A DNA stretch of 17,554 nucleotides from Psychromonas sp. (GTDB lineage: Bacteria > Pseudomonadota > Gammaproteobacteria > Enterobacterales > Psychromonadaceae), in contig JAGLDN010000300.1 of NCBI GenBank assembly GCA_023145575.1, forward strand, positions 1-17,554, given 5' to 3'. A model generated the notes under the pieces. That model worked only from the letters and a program-made list of their open reading frames with translations, ran no database searches and was not told where the DNA came from. Position numbers and translations under genes: made by a program. Shown here piece after piece: positions 7,390-14,862 of the stretch (its first letter is position 1; each line of letters starts with the position of its first letter).

Positions 7390-7465
7390 TGGTGGGCCGT
7401 GAAGGATTTGAACCTTCGACAAATGGATTAAAAGTCCACTGCTCTACCAACTGAGCTAACGGCCC
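7390..7465 (-). tRNA. tRNA-Lys, anticodon TTT
   Basis: The promoter-proximal copy of the array: a 76-base tRNA with encoded CCA and anticodon TTT, matching the second copy. The position just downstream of cpoB is the same as that of the lysine/valine tRNA cluster in E. coli. No valine tRNA is present here. Confidence 0.97.
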
Positions 7466-7517
7466 TAATTTATTAGGATTATTAAAACACTTTTCAGAGT
7501 GACTTTAACTGCGAGGT

Positions 7518-7545
7518 ATAATACAGGAAACCTATATTTTTACAA
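7518..7545 (-). promoter_or_regulatory. Probable promoter of the tRNA-Lys array
   Basis: On the minus strand a -35 TTGTAA (7540-7545) and a -10 TATTAT (7518-7523) are 16 bases apart. The -10 is followed by ACCTCGC, a G+C-rich discriminator of the kind found at stringently controlled stable-RNA promoters. It lies about 50 bases upstream of the first tRNA. Confidence 0.6.
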
Positions 7546-7597
7546 CAATAAATGACATTAATTTTCAATTAAGCATTAATTAAATCATTTGGTGCAA

Positions 7598-8314
7598 CTA
7601 TCGAAGATCTTTTAGTTTTTTTGTCGCAATCACGGCTGGGGATGAATTCGGATATTCTTTTTTGACCTTATTATATGATTTTTTCGCAGATGACACATAA
7701 CCTAATTTTTCATTAATTACACCCACTTTTAGTATTGCTGCCGCTCTTTTATTTGACTTGGGGAATTTATTTACAACAGATAAAAAAGATTTTTTTGCTT
7801 TATTAAATTGTTTCTTTTTATAATATAATTGACCTAACCAGTAGTGTGAATTAACAACTAACGGTGATTTAGGATATTCAGTAATGAATGCTGTAAATGC
7901 GCTAATTGCCTTATCGTAGTTTTTAGTCTTTATGATAAAATCAACCGCTTTTTGGTATGCTGCTCTCTCTGGACTTTTGATTGGCAATTTCTTTTTTTTA
8001 CTAGATTTTGGCGATTGTAAATCACTGATCGTCAACATTATCTCTCGTTGGCGGTTTTCGATCTTAGTAAGTTTATAATTGAGAAGATCATTACTTCCAG
8101 TGAGTGCATTGACCGATTGAGAAAGTTGGTCAACATCATTTTGTAAGCTAATTAGCACTTTATTTCTATTTTCTAATAACCGAGAAAGCTCTTGTATTTT
8201 CTTTTGAGTTTGCGAACCGTTCATTACAACATCATTAACTGGTGCTGAAATGCTGTTCACTGAAAAAAAGATGGCCATTAAAATGGCCATCTTAGTTGTT
8301 GTAACCTTTAGCAT
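7598..8314 (-). CDS. cpoB: Cell division coordinator CpoB (YbgF)
   Basis: Periplasmic protein that in E. coli binds TolA and links Tol-Pal-driven outer-membrane constriction with septal peptidoglycan synthesis by PBP1B. It has 238 residues (E. coli 263). A signal peptide occupies residues 1-24, with probable cleavage after SISA. A coiled-coil trimerisation region spans about 35-98. A lysine-rich linker (101-115) leads into three tetratricopeptide-like repeats (about 117-150, 154-188 and 191-227), each with a YPKSPLV or FPKSNKR type turn. It is the last protein gene of the operon, four bases after pal, as in E. coli. An AT-rich hairpin (AATTAA/TTAATT) lies downstream, but no strong terminator. 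Confidence 0.92.
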   Translation of the reverse strand: MLKVTTTKMAILMAIFFSVNSISAPVNDVVMNGSQTQKKIQELSRLLENRNKVLISLQNDVDQLSQSVNALTGSNDLLNYKLTKIENRQREIMLTISDLQSPKSSKKKKLPIKSPERAAYQKAVDFIIKTKNYDKAISAFTAFITEYPKSPLVVNSHYWLGQLYYKKKQFNKAKKSFLSVVNKFPKSNKRAAAILKVGVINEKLGYVSSAKKSYNKVKKEYPNSSPAVIATKKLKDLR

Positions 8315-8318
8315 CTAT

Positions 8319-8852
8319 TTATATTCTTTTAACAATTTTAGCCCGACGGTTTTGAGCATGCGCTGCTTTGGTATGACCTTTATTTAATGGTTTTTCTTCA
8401 CCATAACTAACTAGCTTGATTTGATTTGAACCTACACCGTTGCTCCTTAAATATTTGGAAACAGCTTTTGCCCTTCGCTCTGACAGTGCAACATTGTACT
8501 CTGGAGTGCCTTGTTCATCAGTATAACCTTGAACGGTTATTTTCATTTTAGGGTTATCAACGAGCTCTTTAGCATGCGCCTTAAGTGATTTTATATATTT
8601 AGGGGCAATGGTTGCATCATCAAAATTAAACCACACTGTTGAATTAAGGATAGCATCTCCATATTTTTTCACTTTTTCTTCTTTACTTAGTTTACTTGAA
8701 CCAAGTTTTCCAGTTTCAACATTATTTTCAGACTTTTTTTGTGTACTTTCTGCTTTTTTGCTGGCGTCGGAATCAGCGGTCGTACTACAAGCCCCTAAAA
8801 ATAAAATGGGCAATGTAATCAATAAAGTTTTTAATACTATAGATGCTTTCAT
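8319..8852 (-). CDS. pal: Peptidoglycan-associated lipoprotein
   Basis: Outer-membrane lipoprotein that binds peptidoglycan and is mobilised by TolB. It has 177 residues. The lipobox FLGAC gives a lipidated cysteine at residue 22. A flexible charged linker (about 25-68) is followed by an OmpA-type peptidoglycan-binding domain (about 70-177), with VWFNFDDATI, the ligand-binding segment TDEQGTPEYN at 111-120, LSERRA at 123-128 and the final NRRA at 168-171. AAGGA seven bases before the ATG supports the start. It is separated from tolB by 140 bases, so it may have its own promoter, and from cpoB by four bases. Confidence 0.97.
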   Translation of the reverse strand: MKASIVLKTLLITLPILFLGACSTTADSDASKKAESTQKKSENNVETGKLGSSKLSKEEKVKKYGDAILNSTVWFNFDDATIAPKYIKSLKAHAKELVDNPKMKITVQGYTDEQGTPEYNVALSERRAKAVSKYLRSNGVGSNQIKLVSYGEEKPLNKGHTKAAHAQNRRAKIVKRI

Positions 8853-8890
8853 TTTCGTTCCTTAATTTTAAATTAAACTTTGAAGTGTGT

Positions 8891-8896
8891 ATTATA
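8891..8896 (-). promoter_or_regulatory. Possible -10 element for pal
   Basis: In the 140-base tolB-pal gap, the minus strand has a consensus TATAAT about 40 bases before the pal start. The only -35 candidate, TTACTA, is 19 bases away, longer than ideal. A weak hairpin (ATAACA at 8965-8970 with TGTTAT at 8981-8986) follows tolB but lacks an adjoining T run. Separate transcription of pal is plausible but unproven. Confidence 0.3.
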
Positions 8897-8992
8897 AAGT
8901 TACTAACATTGGATATAGTAACATTATTTTAAATATAGATTGCTTTTTTATTTAAATAATTTATATAACAGCCGTTTCTATGTTATTTATAC

Positions 8993-10309
8993 TCAAATTT
9001 TTAAAAATGGTGACCACGCTACAGCTTTAACTTCACCTTCTTGTGTTGGTAGCTTAGCTTTAAAACGTCCATCCGTCGAAACAAGCGCAAGTACTTGATG
9101 CTTTTTATAATTCGTGCTGTAAATAATCATACTGCCATTTGGTGAAATACTTGGCGATTTATCGAGTTTTGATTTCGTCAGGGTTCTCATCTCTCCTGAA
9201 ATTAAGTCTTGAACTGCAATCATGTATTTATTTTTATTGGCAGTTACCATAACTAAATTTTTACCATCAGCCGAGATAGAGCCACTTAAGTTTGAGTCAC
9301 CCTCCCAAGTCAGACGTTTTGTTATGTGAGTTGTAAGATCAACTTGATAAATTTGTGGTTTCCCCCCTCGCGTAGAAGTGAAAATTAAAGATTTCCCATC
9401 AGGTGCCCAACTTGGCTCTGTATCAATCACCAAATTGCGTGTAATTCTAGTTAGGGCTTTAGTTGCAATGTTCAAAATATAAATTTCTGGTTGCCCGTCT
9501 TTTGATAGTACTATCGCAAGCTTTTTTCCATCAGGAGACCATGCAGGCGCGCCGTTAATTCTAGGATAAGAGCTAACTAATTCCCTTTTCTGTGTGTAAA
9601 CATTTTGAATATAAATCTCAGATTTATGATTTTCAAAGCTAACATAAGCAAGGTATTTACCATCAGGGGACCAAGCGGGAGACATAATCGGTGCGATTGA
9701 ACGCAAAATAAGTTTTTCGTCAAAACCATCATAATCTGAAATTCTTAATTGATACGGAAAAGGATCGTTATCAATGTCCATTATATAAGCAAGGTGAGTT
9801 AAAAAAGCCCCTCTATCACCCGTCAGCTGTTGATATACAACATTGCTAATACGGTGAGAGAATCGACGTATTTGTTCTGTGCTTGCTGTGCCGCGGCGTT
9901 TCAATAACAAAGGATCATACATTTCTTGAGCCATGTTGCCACGAACGACATCGATTAATTCATATGTAATAATGTACTGCCCTGCATCTTTTGTCGGTTT
10001 TATTTCCCCCATTAGAATCTCTTCTATACCTAACTTATGCCACTTTTTAAAATCAATATCTTTAATAGTTGATGTCGTGCTGGGAATTTTATCGAACGGC
10101 ATGGGAGAAAATAAACCACTACTTCGTAGATCTGCTACCACAATATTTGAGATATTAACAGGCTTTGGCCCCTTGCCAAGCCATTCAAAAGGAACAATAG
10201 CGATGGGTCTCGCGCTATTGACACCTTGGGTGATTAAAATTTGCAGTCGAGCCGAGGCAGTAGTTGTAAATAACAGTAGAAAAAGAGAAATAAAGATTCT
10301 TAGTCGCAT
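8993..10309 (-). CDS. tolB: Tol-Pal system protein TolB
   Basis: Periplasmic protein that bridges TolA and Pal. It has 438 residues (E. coli 430). The signal peptide ends after ASA at residue 20. An N-terminal mixed domain (about 22-165) is followed by a six-bladed beta-propeller. Blade motifs are plain: SPAWSPDGKYLAYVS, APAWSPDGKKLAIVL, EPSWAPDGKSLIFTS, SGSISADGKNLVMVT and SPSISPNGSMIIYST. AGGGAA precedes the ATG at normal spacing. tolA ends ten bases upstream. Nothing is missing. Confidence 0.97.
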   Translation of the reverse strand: MRLRIFISLFLLLFTTTASARLQILITQGVNSARPIAIVPFEWLGKGPKPVNISNIVVADLRSSGLFSPMPFDKIPSTTSTIKDIDFKKWHKLGIEEILMGEIKPTKDAGQYIITYELIDVVRGNMAQEMYDPLLLKRRGTASTEQIRRFSHRISNVVYQQLTGDRGAFLTHLAYIMDIDNDPFPYQLRISDYDGFDEKLILRSIAPIMSPAWSPDGKYLAYVSFENHKSEIYIQNVYTQKRELVSSYPRINGAPAWSPDGKKLAIVLSKDGQPEIYILNIATKALTRITRNLVIDTEPSWAPDGKSLIFTSTRGGKPQIYQVDLTTHITKRLTWEGDSNLSGSISADGKNLVMVTANKNKYMIAVQDLISGEMRTLTKSKLDKSPSISPNGSMIIYSTNYKKHQVLALVSTDGRFKAKLPTQEGEVKAVAWSPFLKI

Positions 10310-10319
10310 TGTATATTCC

Positions 10320-11156
10320 CTATAAATTTGGCTCTAGTGTAATATCAAAGTCACGAAATTGCATAGCAATTTCAGGATCACTCGGGATAGGTAACGTTTT
10401 TGCTTTAAACGTAGCCCTTCTGGCTGAATTACAGACGTCTGGATCTCCATCAGTTCTGATTGCAGATAATACTAATCCATCTGCTGCTAGACGGATCGCA
10501 AGTATACATTTTTTATTTTTCATACTGGAGTCTACTTGCCAATTTCGACTTATTTTATCTTTAATAAGCGCTTTATATCTGTTTATTTCAGAAGCTTCTT
10601 TATTTGTTTTTGCACTAGATGACGACTGATCAAAGTCAGCTTCCATTAATTGATCAAGTTTTTCTATATGTTTTCTCTGAGCTTCTCTTTGTGCGCTTAA
10701 TTTTGCATCTTTGAACGCTTTTTGTTGTGCTTTCTGTTTTGCCTTAAATTGTTCTTTTTGTCTCTTTATTCTTTGTTTTTTGAGTTTATCAATTTCCTTT
10801 TTCTTGGCGATTTCTGCTTCTTTTTTATCTTTTTCTTGCTTCATAGCAATCAATTTTTGATCTTCAATGCGTTTAGCTTCCTTTTGTTTCTTTAAAGCTT
10901 TCTCATGTTTAATGCGTTCATTTTCTTTTTTGTTTTCGTTTTTTATTCTCTTTTGTTTTAATGCCTTTTGTTTGCTCGGATCGGTTAATGCCTTAAATAA
11001 TGTTTGGTTCACGAAGGTCGCTTTGATGACAATTGAGGTTTTTTCAGGTTTTTTTGGTTGTACGCTAAAATTAGCTATAATTATAATCACTACAACGAGA
11101 ATAACATGTAGAAAAAGAGAAATTAAAAGGGGGATTAATATCTCTTTATTTTTCAT
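10320..11156 (-). CDS. tolA: Tol-Pal system protein TolA
   Basis: Inner-membrane protein that spans the periplasm and passes energy from TolQR to TolB and Pal. It has 278 residues, much shorter than E. coli TolA (421). Residues 8-29 form the membrane anchor. Residues about 60-170 are a highly charged K/E/Q/A helix, the usual TolA stalk but short. Residues about 190-278 are the C-terminal domain, with C217 and C242 matching the conserved disulfide pair, and the terms ISRNWQ and LPIPSDPE. It overlaps tolR by 11 bases. Stalk length varies widely in the family, so the shortness is not necessarily a defect. Confidence 0.94.
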   Translation of the reverse strand: MKNKEILIPLLISLFLHVILVVVIIIIANFSVQPKKPEKTSIVIKATFVNQTLFKALTDPSKQKALKQKRIKNENKKENERIKHEKALKKQKEAKRIEDQKLIAMKQEKDKKEAEIAKKKEIDKLKKQRIKRQKEQFKAKQKAQQKAFKDAKLSAQREAQRKHIEKLDQLMEADFDQSSSSAKTNKEASEINRYKALIKDKISRNWQVDSSMKNKKCILAIRLAADGLVLSAIRTDGDPDVCNSARRATFKAKTLPIPSDPEIAMQFRDFDITLEPNL

Positions 11157-11583
11157 TATTGTCAGGATCAGTCATTAAGCCAATAGAGGGCACACCAGCA
11201 TTTTGCAATATGACCATTAAATTAATCACGTGTTGATAGGGTACATGTCCATCACCTTTGACAATAAATTGAGCGGTTGGATTTTTGGCTAATTGAGCTT
11301 TCACTAATGCAGTTATTTGCTCTGAATTTAATACTTGTTTACTGGTTTCGTCAATTGATAGGTAGTAAAGCCCTTGTCTATCTATTGTTGCAATGATGGG
11401 TGGCGTGCTGTTTTCAGCTAATGCTTGTGCTGCAGCTTGTGGTAAATTTACCTTTACTCCTTGCGTCACTAAGGGCGCTGTTATCATAAAAACAATTAAT
11501 AATACAAGCATAACATCAATATACGGCACAACATTAATGTCAGAGACGAGTTTCTTACGAGGGCGCCGAAATGATGGTTGCAT
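11146..11583 (-). CDS. tolR: Tol-Pal system protein TolR
   Basis: Inner-membrane partner of TolQ in the proton-driven motor (ExbD family). It has 145 residues (E. coli 142). The single membrane helix (about 19-40) contains the essential aspartate D23 in VVPYIDVMLVLLIVFMITAP, at the same position as in E. coli. The periplasmic domain follows and ends NAGVPSIGLMT near the C-terminus. It lies eight bases after tolQ and overlaps tolA by 11 bases. Confidence 0.97.
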   Translation of the reverse strand: MQPSFRRPRKKLVSDINVVPYIDVMLVLLIVFMITAPLVTQGVKVNLPQAAAQALAENSTPPIIATIDRQGLYYLSIDETSKQVLNSEQITALVKAQLAKNPTAQFIVKGDGHVPYQHVINLMVILQNAGVPSIGLMTDPDNNEK

Positions 11584-11591
11584 AACCTGTC

Positions 11592-12275
11592 CTAGCTTTT
11601 ATTTGTTATTGCTTGTCGGTGCAATATCGAGGTAAATTCTTCCATTAGGTTAACGTAAGCATTTTCAAGCTTTGTTACATTAGTTGAGAATCGGTTATAA
11701 GCCACCACTGCGGGGATCGCTGCAAAAAGTCCCATCGCAGTTGCAATTAAAGCTTCTGCAATACCAGGTGCAACCATACTCAATGTCGCCTGTTGCACTT
11801 GAGCAAGGGCAATAAAGGAGTCCATAATCCCCCACACAGTACCAAATAATCCAACATAAGGGCTAATTGATCCAATGGTTGCAAGTGCAGGCAGTCCATT
11901 TTCAAGTGCTTCTAATTCACGAGAAAGTACAATACGCATGCTACGGTGAGTACCTTCTGTAAGGCTATCTACAGTAGCCAAGCCTTTTTGATCGAGTCTG
12001 GAGTATTCATTAAAAGCAGTAAAAAATATTTTTTCGGCACCTTTACTTTTCAAGTGATGTTCAGCTGTTTCTTTATAAAAGTCTGCTAAGTTATGGCCCG
12101 CAGAGTAACGCGCCTCAAACTTGATTAATGCTATATTTGCTGATTTTATTATTTTTGCGCGTGCAAAAATGATGGTCCATGAATAAACAGACATACCTAA
12201 TAACAACAACATGATTAATTTAACAAGCAGGCTAGCTTGCGAAAAGAGCCCAATAATAGACATACTATTATGCAC
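11592..12275 (-). CDS. tolQ: Tol-Pal system protein TolQ
   Basis: Inner-membrane proton channel component (MotA/ExbB family) that drives TolA together with TolR. It has 227 residues with three membrane helices (about 15-36, 130-152 and 165-188). Conserved segments are SISPYVGLFGTVWGIMDSF and PGIAEALIATAMGLFAAIPA. The start taken is GTG at 12273-12275, because GAGGA lies eight bases upstream. The alternative ATG at 12261-12263, giving MSIIGLF as in many TolQ proteins, has no ribosome site. The GTG overlaps the stop of the decayed ybgC reading frame, so the gene was once translationally coupled to ybgC and must now be translated independently. Confidence 0.96.
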   Translation of the reverse strand: MHNSMSIIGLFSQASLLVKLIMLLLLGMSVYSWTIIFARAKIIKSANIALIKFEARYSAGHNLADFYKETAEHHLKSKGAEKIFFTAFNEYSRLDQKGLATVDSLTEGTHRSMRIVLSRELEALENGLPALATIGSISPYVGLFGTVWGIMDSFIALAQVQQATLSMVAPGIAEALIATAMGLFAAIPAVVAYNRFSTNVTKLENAYVNLMEEFTSILHRQAITNKS

Positions 12276-12659
12276 GATTTATTTCCTCAATTATTTCAGG
12301 TGGAATTGCAGTCGCTTTCTTCATGCCTAGGTTAATGAAGACAATAAGTATACTTGACTCACAACGTAGATTGCCATTTTCATGGCAGATGGTTTGTGCA
12401 AAGATTATACTGGTTGTTCTGCATGATTTATGTTATATATTTAACAAATCATTAAAAAGCATAGGTTTCATATAATTAACCCTTACCTTACTTTTTTCAC
12501 AACAACTGAAATTTTTTTAAAATTTTTTAATAAGTCGCTTTGACTTACCTTTATTTCGTGTAAATATTCAGCTCGCTAAAGCTCAAATAATTTAAGATAA
12601 TGTGCATCTTTCTCTCCACGATAGATCCTTAATGATAAGTTTGAAGCAAGTATTTTCAC
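12268..12659 (-). pseudogene. ybgC: Decayed ybgC (acyl-CoA thioesterase)
   Basis: YbgC is a hotdog-fold thioesterase encoded just before tolQ in many gammaproteobacteria. Its whole length can be followed here on the minus strand from a GTG at 12657-12659. LSLRIY comes first, then GEKDA and HYLKLFE, with about six residues around the usual DTDAGGVVYHANY lost, including the catalytic aspartate region. A TAG (12576-12578) follows, then RAEYLHEIKVSQSDLLKNF and SVVVKKVR. A five-base duplication (CCTTACCTTAC on the plus strand, 12481-12491) then shifts the frame. After it comes VNYMKPMLFNDLLNI, a TAA (12433-12435), then TTSIIFAQTICHENG, IPPEIIEEINRA and the stop at 12268-12270. Recognition rests on the ordered YbgC motifs (YLKF.E.AR, Y.KP..L.D.L, E.NG) and on position. 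It cannot give a functional enzyme. Confidence 0.85.
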
Positions 12660-13308
12660 TTCATTTTCATTATTATTGAAAAAATTGTTAGGTTAAAATA
12701 GAAATAAAAAAGCTTGTTGCAGGTTTCGTTGATTATACCCATGTATCGTAAAAATGCAACGTCAACCGCAAACTCGAGGTCACTGCGTTTTAAGTTAATC
12801 TAACTTTTTAGAGCGTCCCCTCTAGTTTTGGAAGGAGAATTTTTGTTGCAAAAATTAAGTAAAGCATGAAAGCTTTAAAAAGTCTTTTATCTTATGAATT
12901 CTACAAAAAAATAAACTGATGAAGCGTTAATGGCGACGGAGATCTGATTGTATTGACATTTACGCCATCTGTTTAACAAATGTCCTGTGTGTTTTATGTG
13001 CTATTCATGATTTTCATTGAGTTCGTCCCTGATGTTGAATCTTTAGCTTAGATGTCAGAGCAAGGTTGTGCATTATACCTACTTAACGGAAAATGTTAAT
13101 TCTTATATCGTTATTCTTTTTTGAATGTTGAGCGTAAGGCTGGCATTGGCGTCTTACGCGATAGTGCATGGCAACTTGCACCAATTTTAGGGAGTTTAAA
13201 AGAAAATACACATTTAAACATTATGAGATTTCGCCTCACCGCTTGCTATATTTTGCATCTTGAATGATAACGACTATAAGATCAAGCACCAATCGATTTA
13301 AAGCGCGT
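12660..13308. other. Gene-free stretch between the ybgC remnant and ybgE
   Basis: Normally ybgE and ybgC are close neighbours; here 650 bases separate them. A plus-strand frame is open for 56 codons (13100-13267, stop TGA) and has a coding-like product including VERKAGIGVLRDSAWQLAP, but no good start, and I cannot name it. A GGAAGGAG at 12830-12837 precedes only a seven-codon TTG frame. A seven-base inverted repeat, GCGTAAG/CTTACGC, lies at 13132-13138 and 13153-13159. The stretch probably holds the remains of one or more lost genes and may carry the tolQ promoter, which I could not pinpoint. Confidence 0.4.
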
Positions 13309-13608
13309 TTAAAAGAGTATAAAGTTAAATAAAACTCCCCAGGCAAAATAAGGAGAGAAAATAATTTTCCAAAGCCATAACCTTGGGTAAAATCCCATGC
13401 CATGTATAAACGCAACGCTAAGCCCTAGCATTAATAACATTAAATAGGCATGATTAAGTTCTTCTAGACTACCCGCAATATGGCCTGGAAAAATAAACAA
13501 TATCGCAGTTATTATTAATGCTAATAACATTGATATTATCCGAGTTAATGATAACTGAAAAGGTTGATGGATCCAGTCAATTATATTATTTAATTTAACT
13601 ATTGTCAT
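13309..13608 (-). CDS. ybgE: Cyd operon protein YbgE
   Basis: Small inner-membrane protein encoded in the cytochrome bd operon; its molecular role is not established. From the ATG at 13606-13608 it has 99 residues, matching E. coli YbgE (97). A longer frame upstream would run through cydX in another frame and is less likely. Three hydrophobic segments are visible (about 22-42, 52-72 and 80-97), with the family's FIHGMGFYPR and the IFSPYFAW end. It overlaps cydX by 14 bases, implying coupled translation. The reading frame ends at 13309 with no strong terminator. Confidence 0.88.
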   Translation of the reverse strand: MTIVKLNNIIDWIHQPFQLSLTRIISMLLALIITAILFIFPGHIAGSLEELNHAYLMLLMLGLSVAFIHGMGFYPRLWLWKIIFSPYFAWGVLFNFILF

Positions 13609-13708
13609 CGTTATTTTTATTATTTTCCATTTGCTCAAACCATAATCCATTAATAATACCAAAAGAGCATGCTAATAATACACCTAATATCCAAGTAAAA
13701 TACCACAT
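13595..13708 (-). CDS. cydX: Cytochrome bd oxidase small subunit CydX
   Basis: A 37-residue single-helix subunit that stabilises the haem centres of cytochrome bd. It begins MWYFTWILGVLLACSFGIIN, almost the same as E. coli CydX, followed by a polar tail rich in N, D and K. GAAGGAA seven bases upstream of the ATG supports the start. It lies 12 bases after cydB and overlaps ybgE by 14 bases. Confidence 0.96.
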   Translation of the reverse strand: MWYFTWILGVLLACSFGIINGLWFEQMENNKNNDDNS

Positions 13709-13720
13709 AATGATTTCCTT

Positions 13721-14860
13721 CTAATAAGCCGAGTGTTTATTTTTCGCCATAAAGTCTTTACCAATTCTGCCATGCATTTTGAAATATCCCCAGCTTGTAT
13801 AAATCAAAATTAATGGTAGAAAAATAATCGTAGCCACAGTCATGACCTTTAAAGTAAGATCACTTGATACGCTATCCCACACAGTAAAGCTCATATTTGG
13901 ATTAATACTTGATGCCATTATAAATGGGAAGGTACTAAATGCAAAAGTAAGTAGCACCGCTACTTGGGTTAAACTACTTGCAATAAAAGCAAAACCACTG
14001 CGGTTAAATTTACTGGCAATCCAAACACCCACAGGCAGTACCAATCCAGCTACTGGCGCTATTTGTGTCAGTGGGTATTTTTCATAATTTAAAAACCATG
14101 CGCCATGTTGCACCACGGCGGTTTTAAGGAGAGGATTCGACGGACCGTTTAAGTCTGGTAAAGCGGTAATCACATAGCCATTAATTCCCCAATATACCCA
14201 CAATCCTGCTAATGCAAATAATACAAGCGTCAGTGGCGCACATATAAGAGAAATAAGACGTGCTCTGGCACGTAGTTCATTCTCCGTTTTCATTTGCAAC
14301 CAAGTTGTTCCTTGCAATACAAAGAGTGATAAGCTAAATACACCGACAAGTAACGCAAAAGGATTTAACAGACCAAAAAAGGTTCCCACATAGGTTGATC
14401 GTAAGAAGTTATCTAAAACGTAAGGAACTCCTTGCAATAAATTACCAAAAGCTACACCAAAAATAATTGGGGGCACAGTGCTTCCAATAAAGATGCCCCA
14501 GTCCCAACCGCTTCTCCAGCGTTTATCTTGTATTTTACTCCTGTAATCAAATCCGACAGGTCTGAAGAACAGCGCCATTAAAGTTATCATCATTGCGATA
14601 TAAAAACCAGAAAAAGCAGTCGCATAAACAGAAGGCCACGCTGCAAAAATTGCGCCAGCAGCGAGAACAAACCAAACCTGATTACCCTCCCAGTGAGGCG
14701 CGATGGTATTAATTAAAATACGACGCTCATCATCGGTTTTTCCCATGAAAGGAAGCAATGTTCCTACGCCCATATCAAAGCCTTCAGTGATCACAAAGCC
14801 AATTAATAAAATACTAATGATTAACCACCATAGAACTTTAAATGTTTCATAATCAAACAT
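13721..14860 (-). CDS. cydB: Cytochrome bd ubiquinol oxidase subunit II
   Basis: Second subunit of the high-affinity quinol oxidase, structurally paired with CydA. It has 379 residues, the same as E. coli. GFDMGVG near the N-terminus carries D29. The IAPHWEGNQVW segment has glutamate at residue 58, where E. coli has the proton-channel aspartate D58; the glutamate form is common in the family. FFRPVGFDYRSK is also conserved. An AAGGAG lies seven bases before the ATG. It starts two bases after cydA stops. Confidence 0.98.
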   Translation of the reverse strand: MFDYETFKVLWWLIISILLIGFVITEGFDMGVGTLLPFMGKTDDERRILINTIAPHWEGNQVWFVLAAGAIFAAWPSVYATAFSGFYIAMMITLMALFFRPVGFDYRSKIQDKRWRSGWDWGIFIGSTVPPIIFGVAFGNLLQGVPYVLDNFLRSTYVGTFFGLLNPFALLVGVFSLSLFVLQGTTWLQMKTENELRARARLISLICAPLTLVLFALAGLWVYWGINGYVITALPDLNGPSNPLLKTAVVQHGAWFLNYEKYPLTQIAPVAGLVLPVGVWIASKFNRSGFAFIASSLTQVAVLLTFAFSTFPFIMASSINPNMSFTVWDSVSSDLTLKVMTVATIIFLPLILIYTSWGYFKMHGRIGKDFMAKNKHSAY

Positions 14861-14862
14861 AA

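Larger units (their letters stand above)
7052..7465 (-). repeat. Tandem 169-base tRNA-Lys units
   Basis: The three tRNA genes start at exact 169-base intervals. Both 93-base spacers (7128-7220 and 7297-7389) are related: each begins TAATTTAATAGGT, carries GATTTATGTTATTT, and ends near AATAAAG. The array therefore grew by tandem duplication of a tRNA-plus-spacer unit; spacers have since diverged while the tRNAs stayed nearly identical. Confidence 0.85.

Noticed and set aside
10867..11178. A 103-residue plus-strand frame antisense to tolA
   Set aside because: It arises from the repetitive lysine/glutamate codons of the TolA stalk; tolA is clearly the real gene.
5350..12762. A shared 13-base sequence TAAAAATGCAACG in two intergenic regions (near 5350 and 12749)
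   Set aside because: A match of this length is expected by chance in an AT-rich window of this size, and no further similarity extends from it.
12830..12866. GGAAGGAG followed by a TTG start, suggesting a gene or leader
   Set aside because: The frame closes after seven codons (MQKLSKA) and no sensible continuation was found in other frames.
13609..13662. An upstream extension of ybgE by 18 residues
   Set aside because: The extension lies wholly within cydX in another frame; the ATG at 13606-13608 gives the normal family length and a typical overlap.
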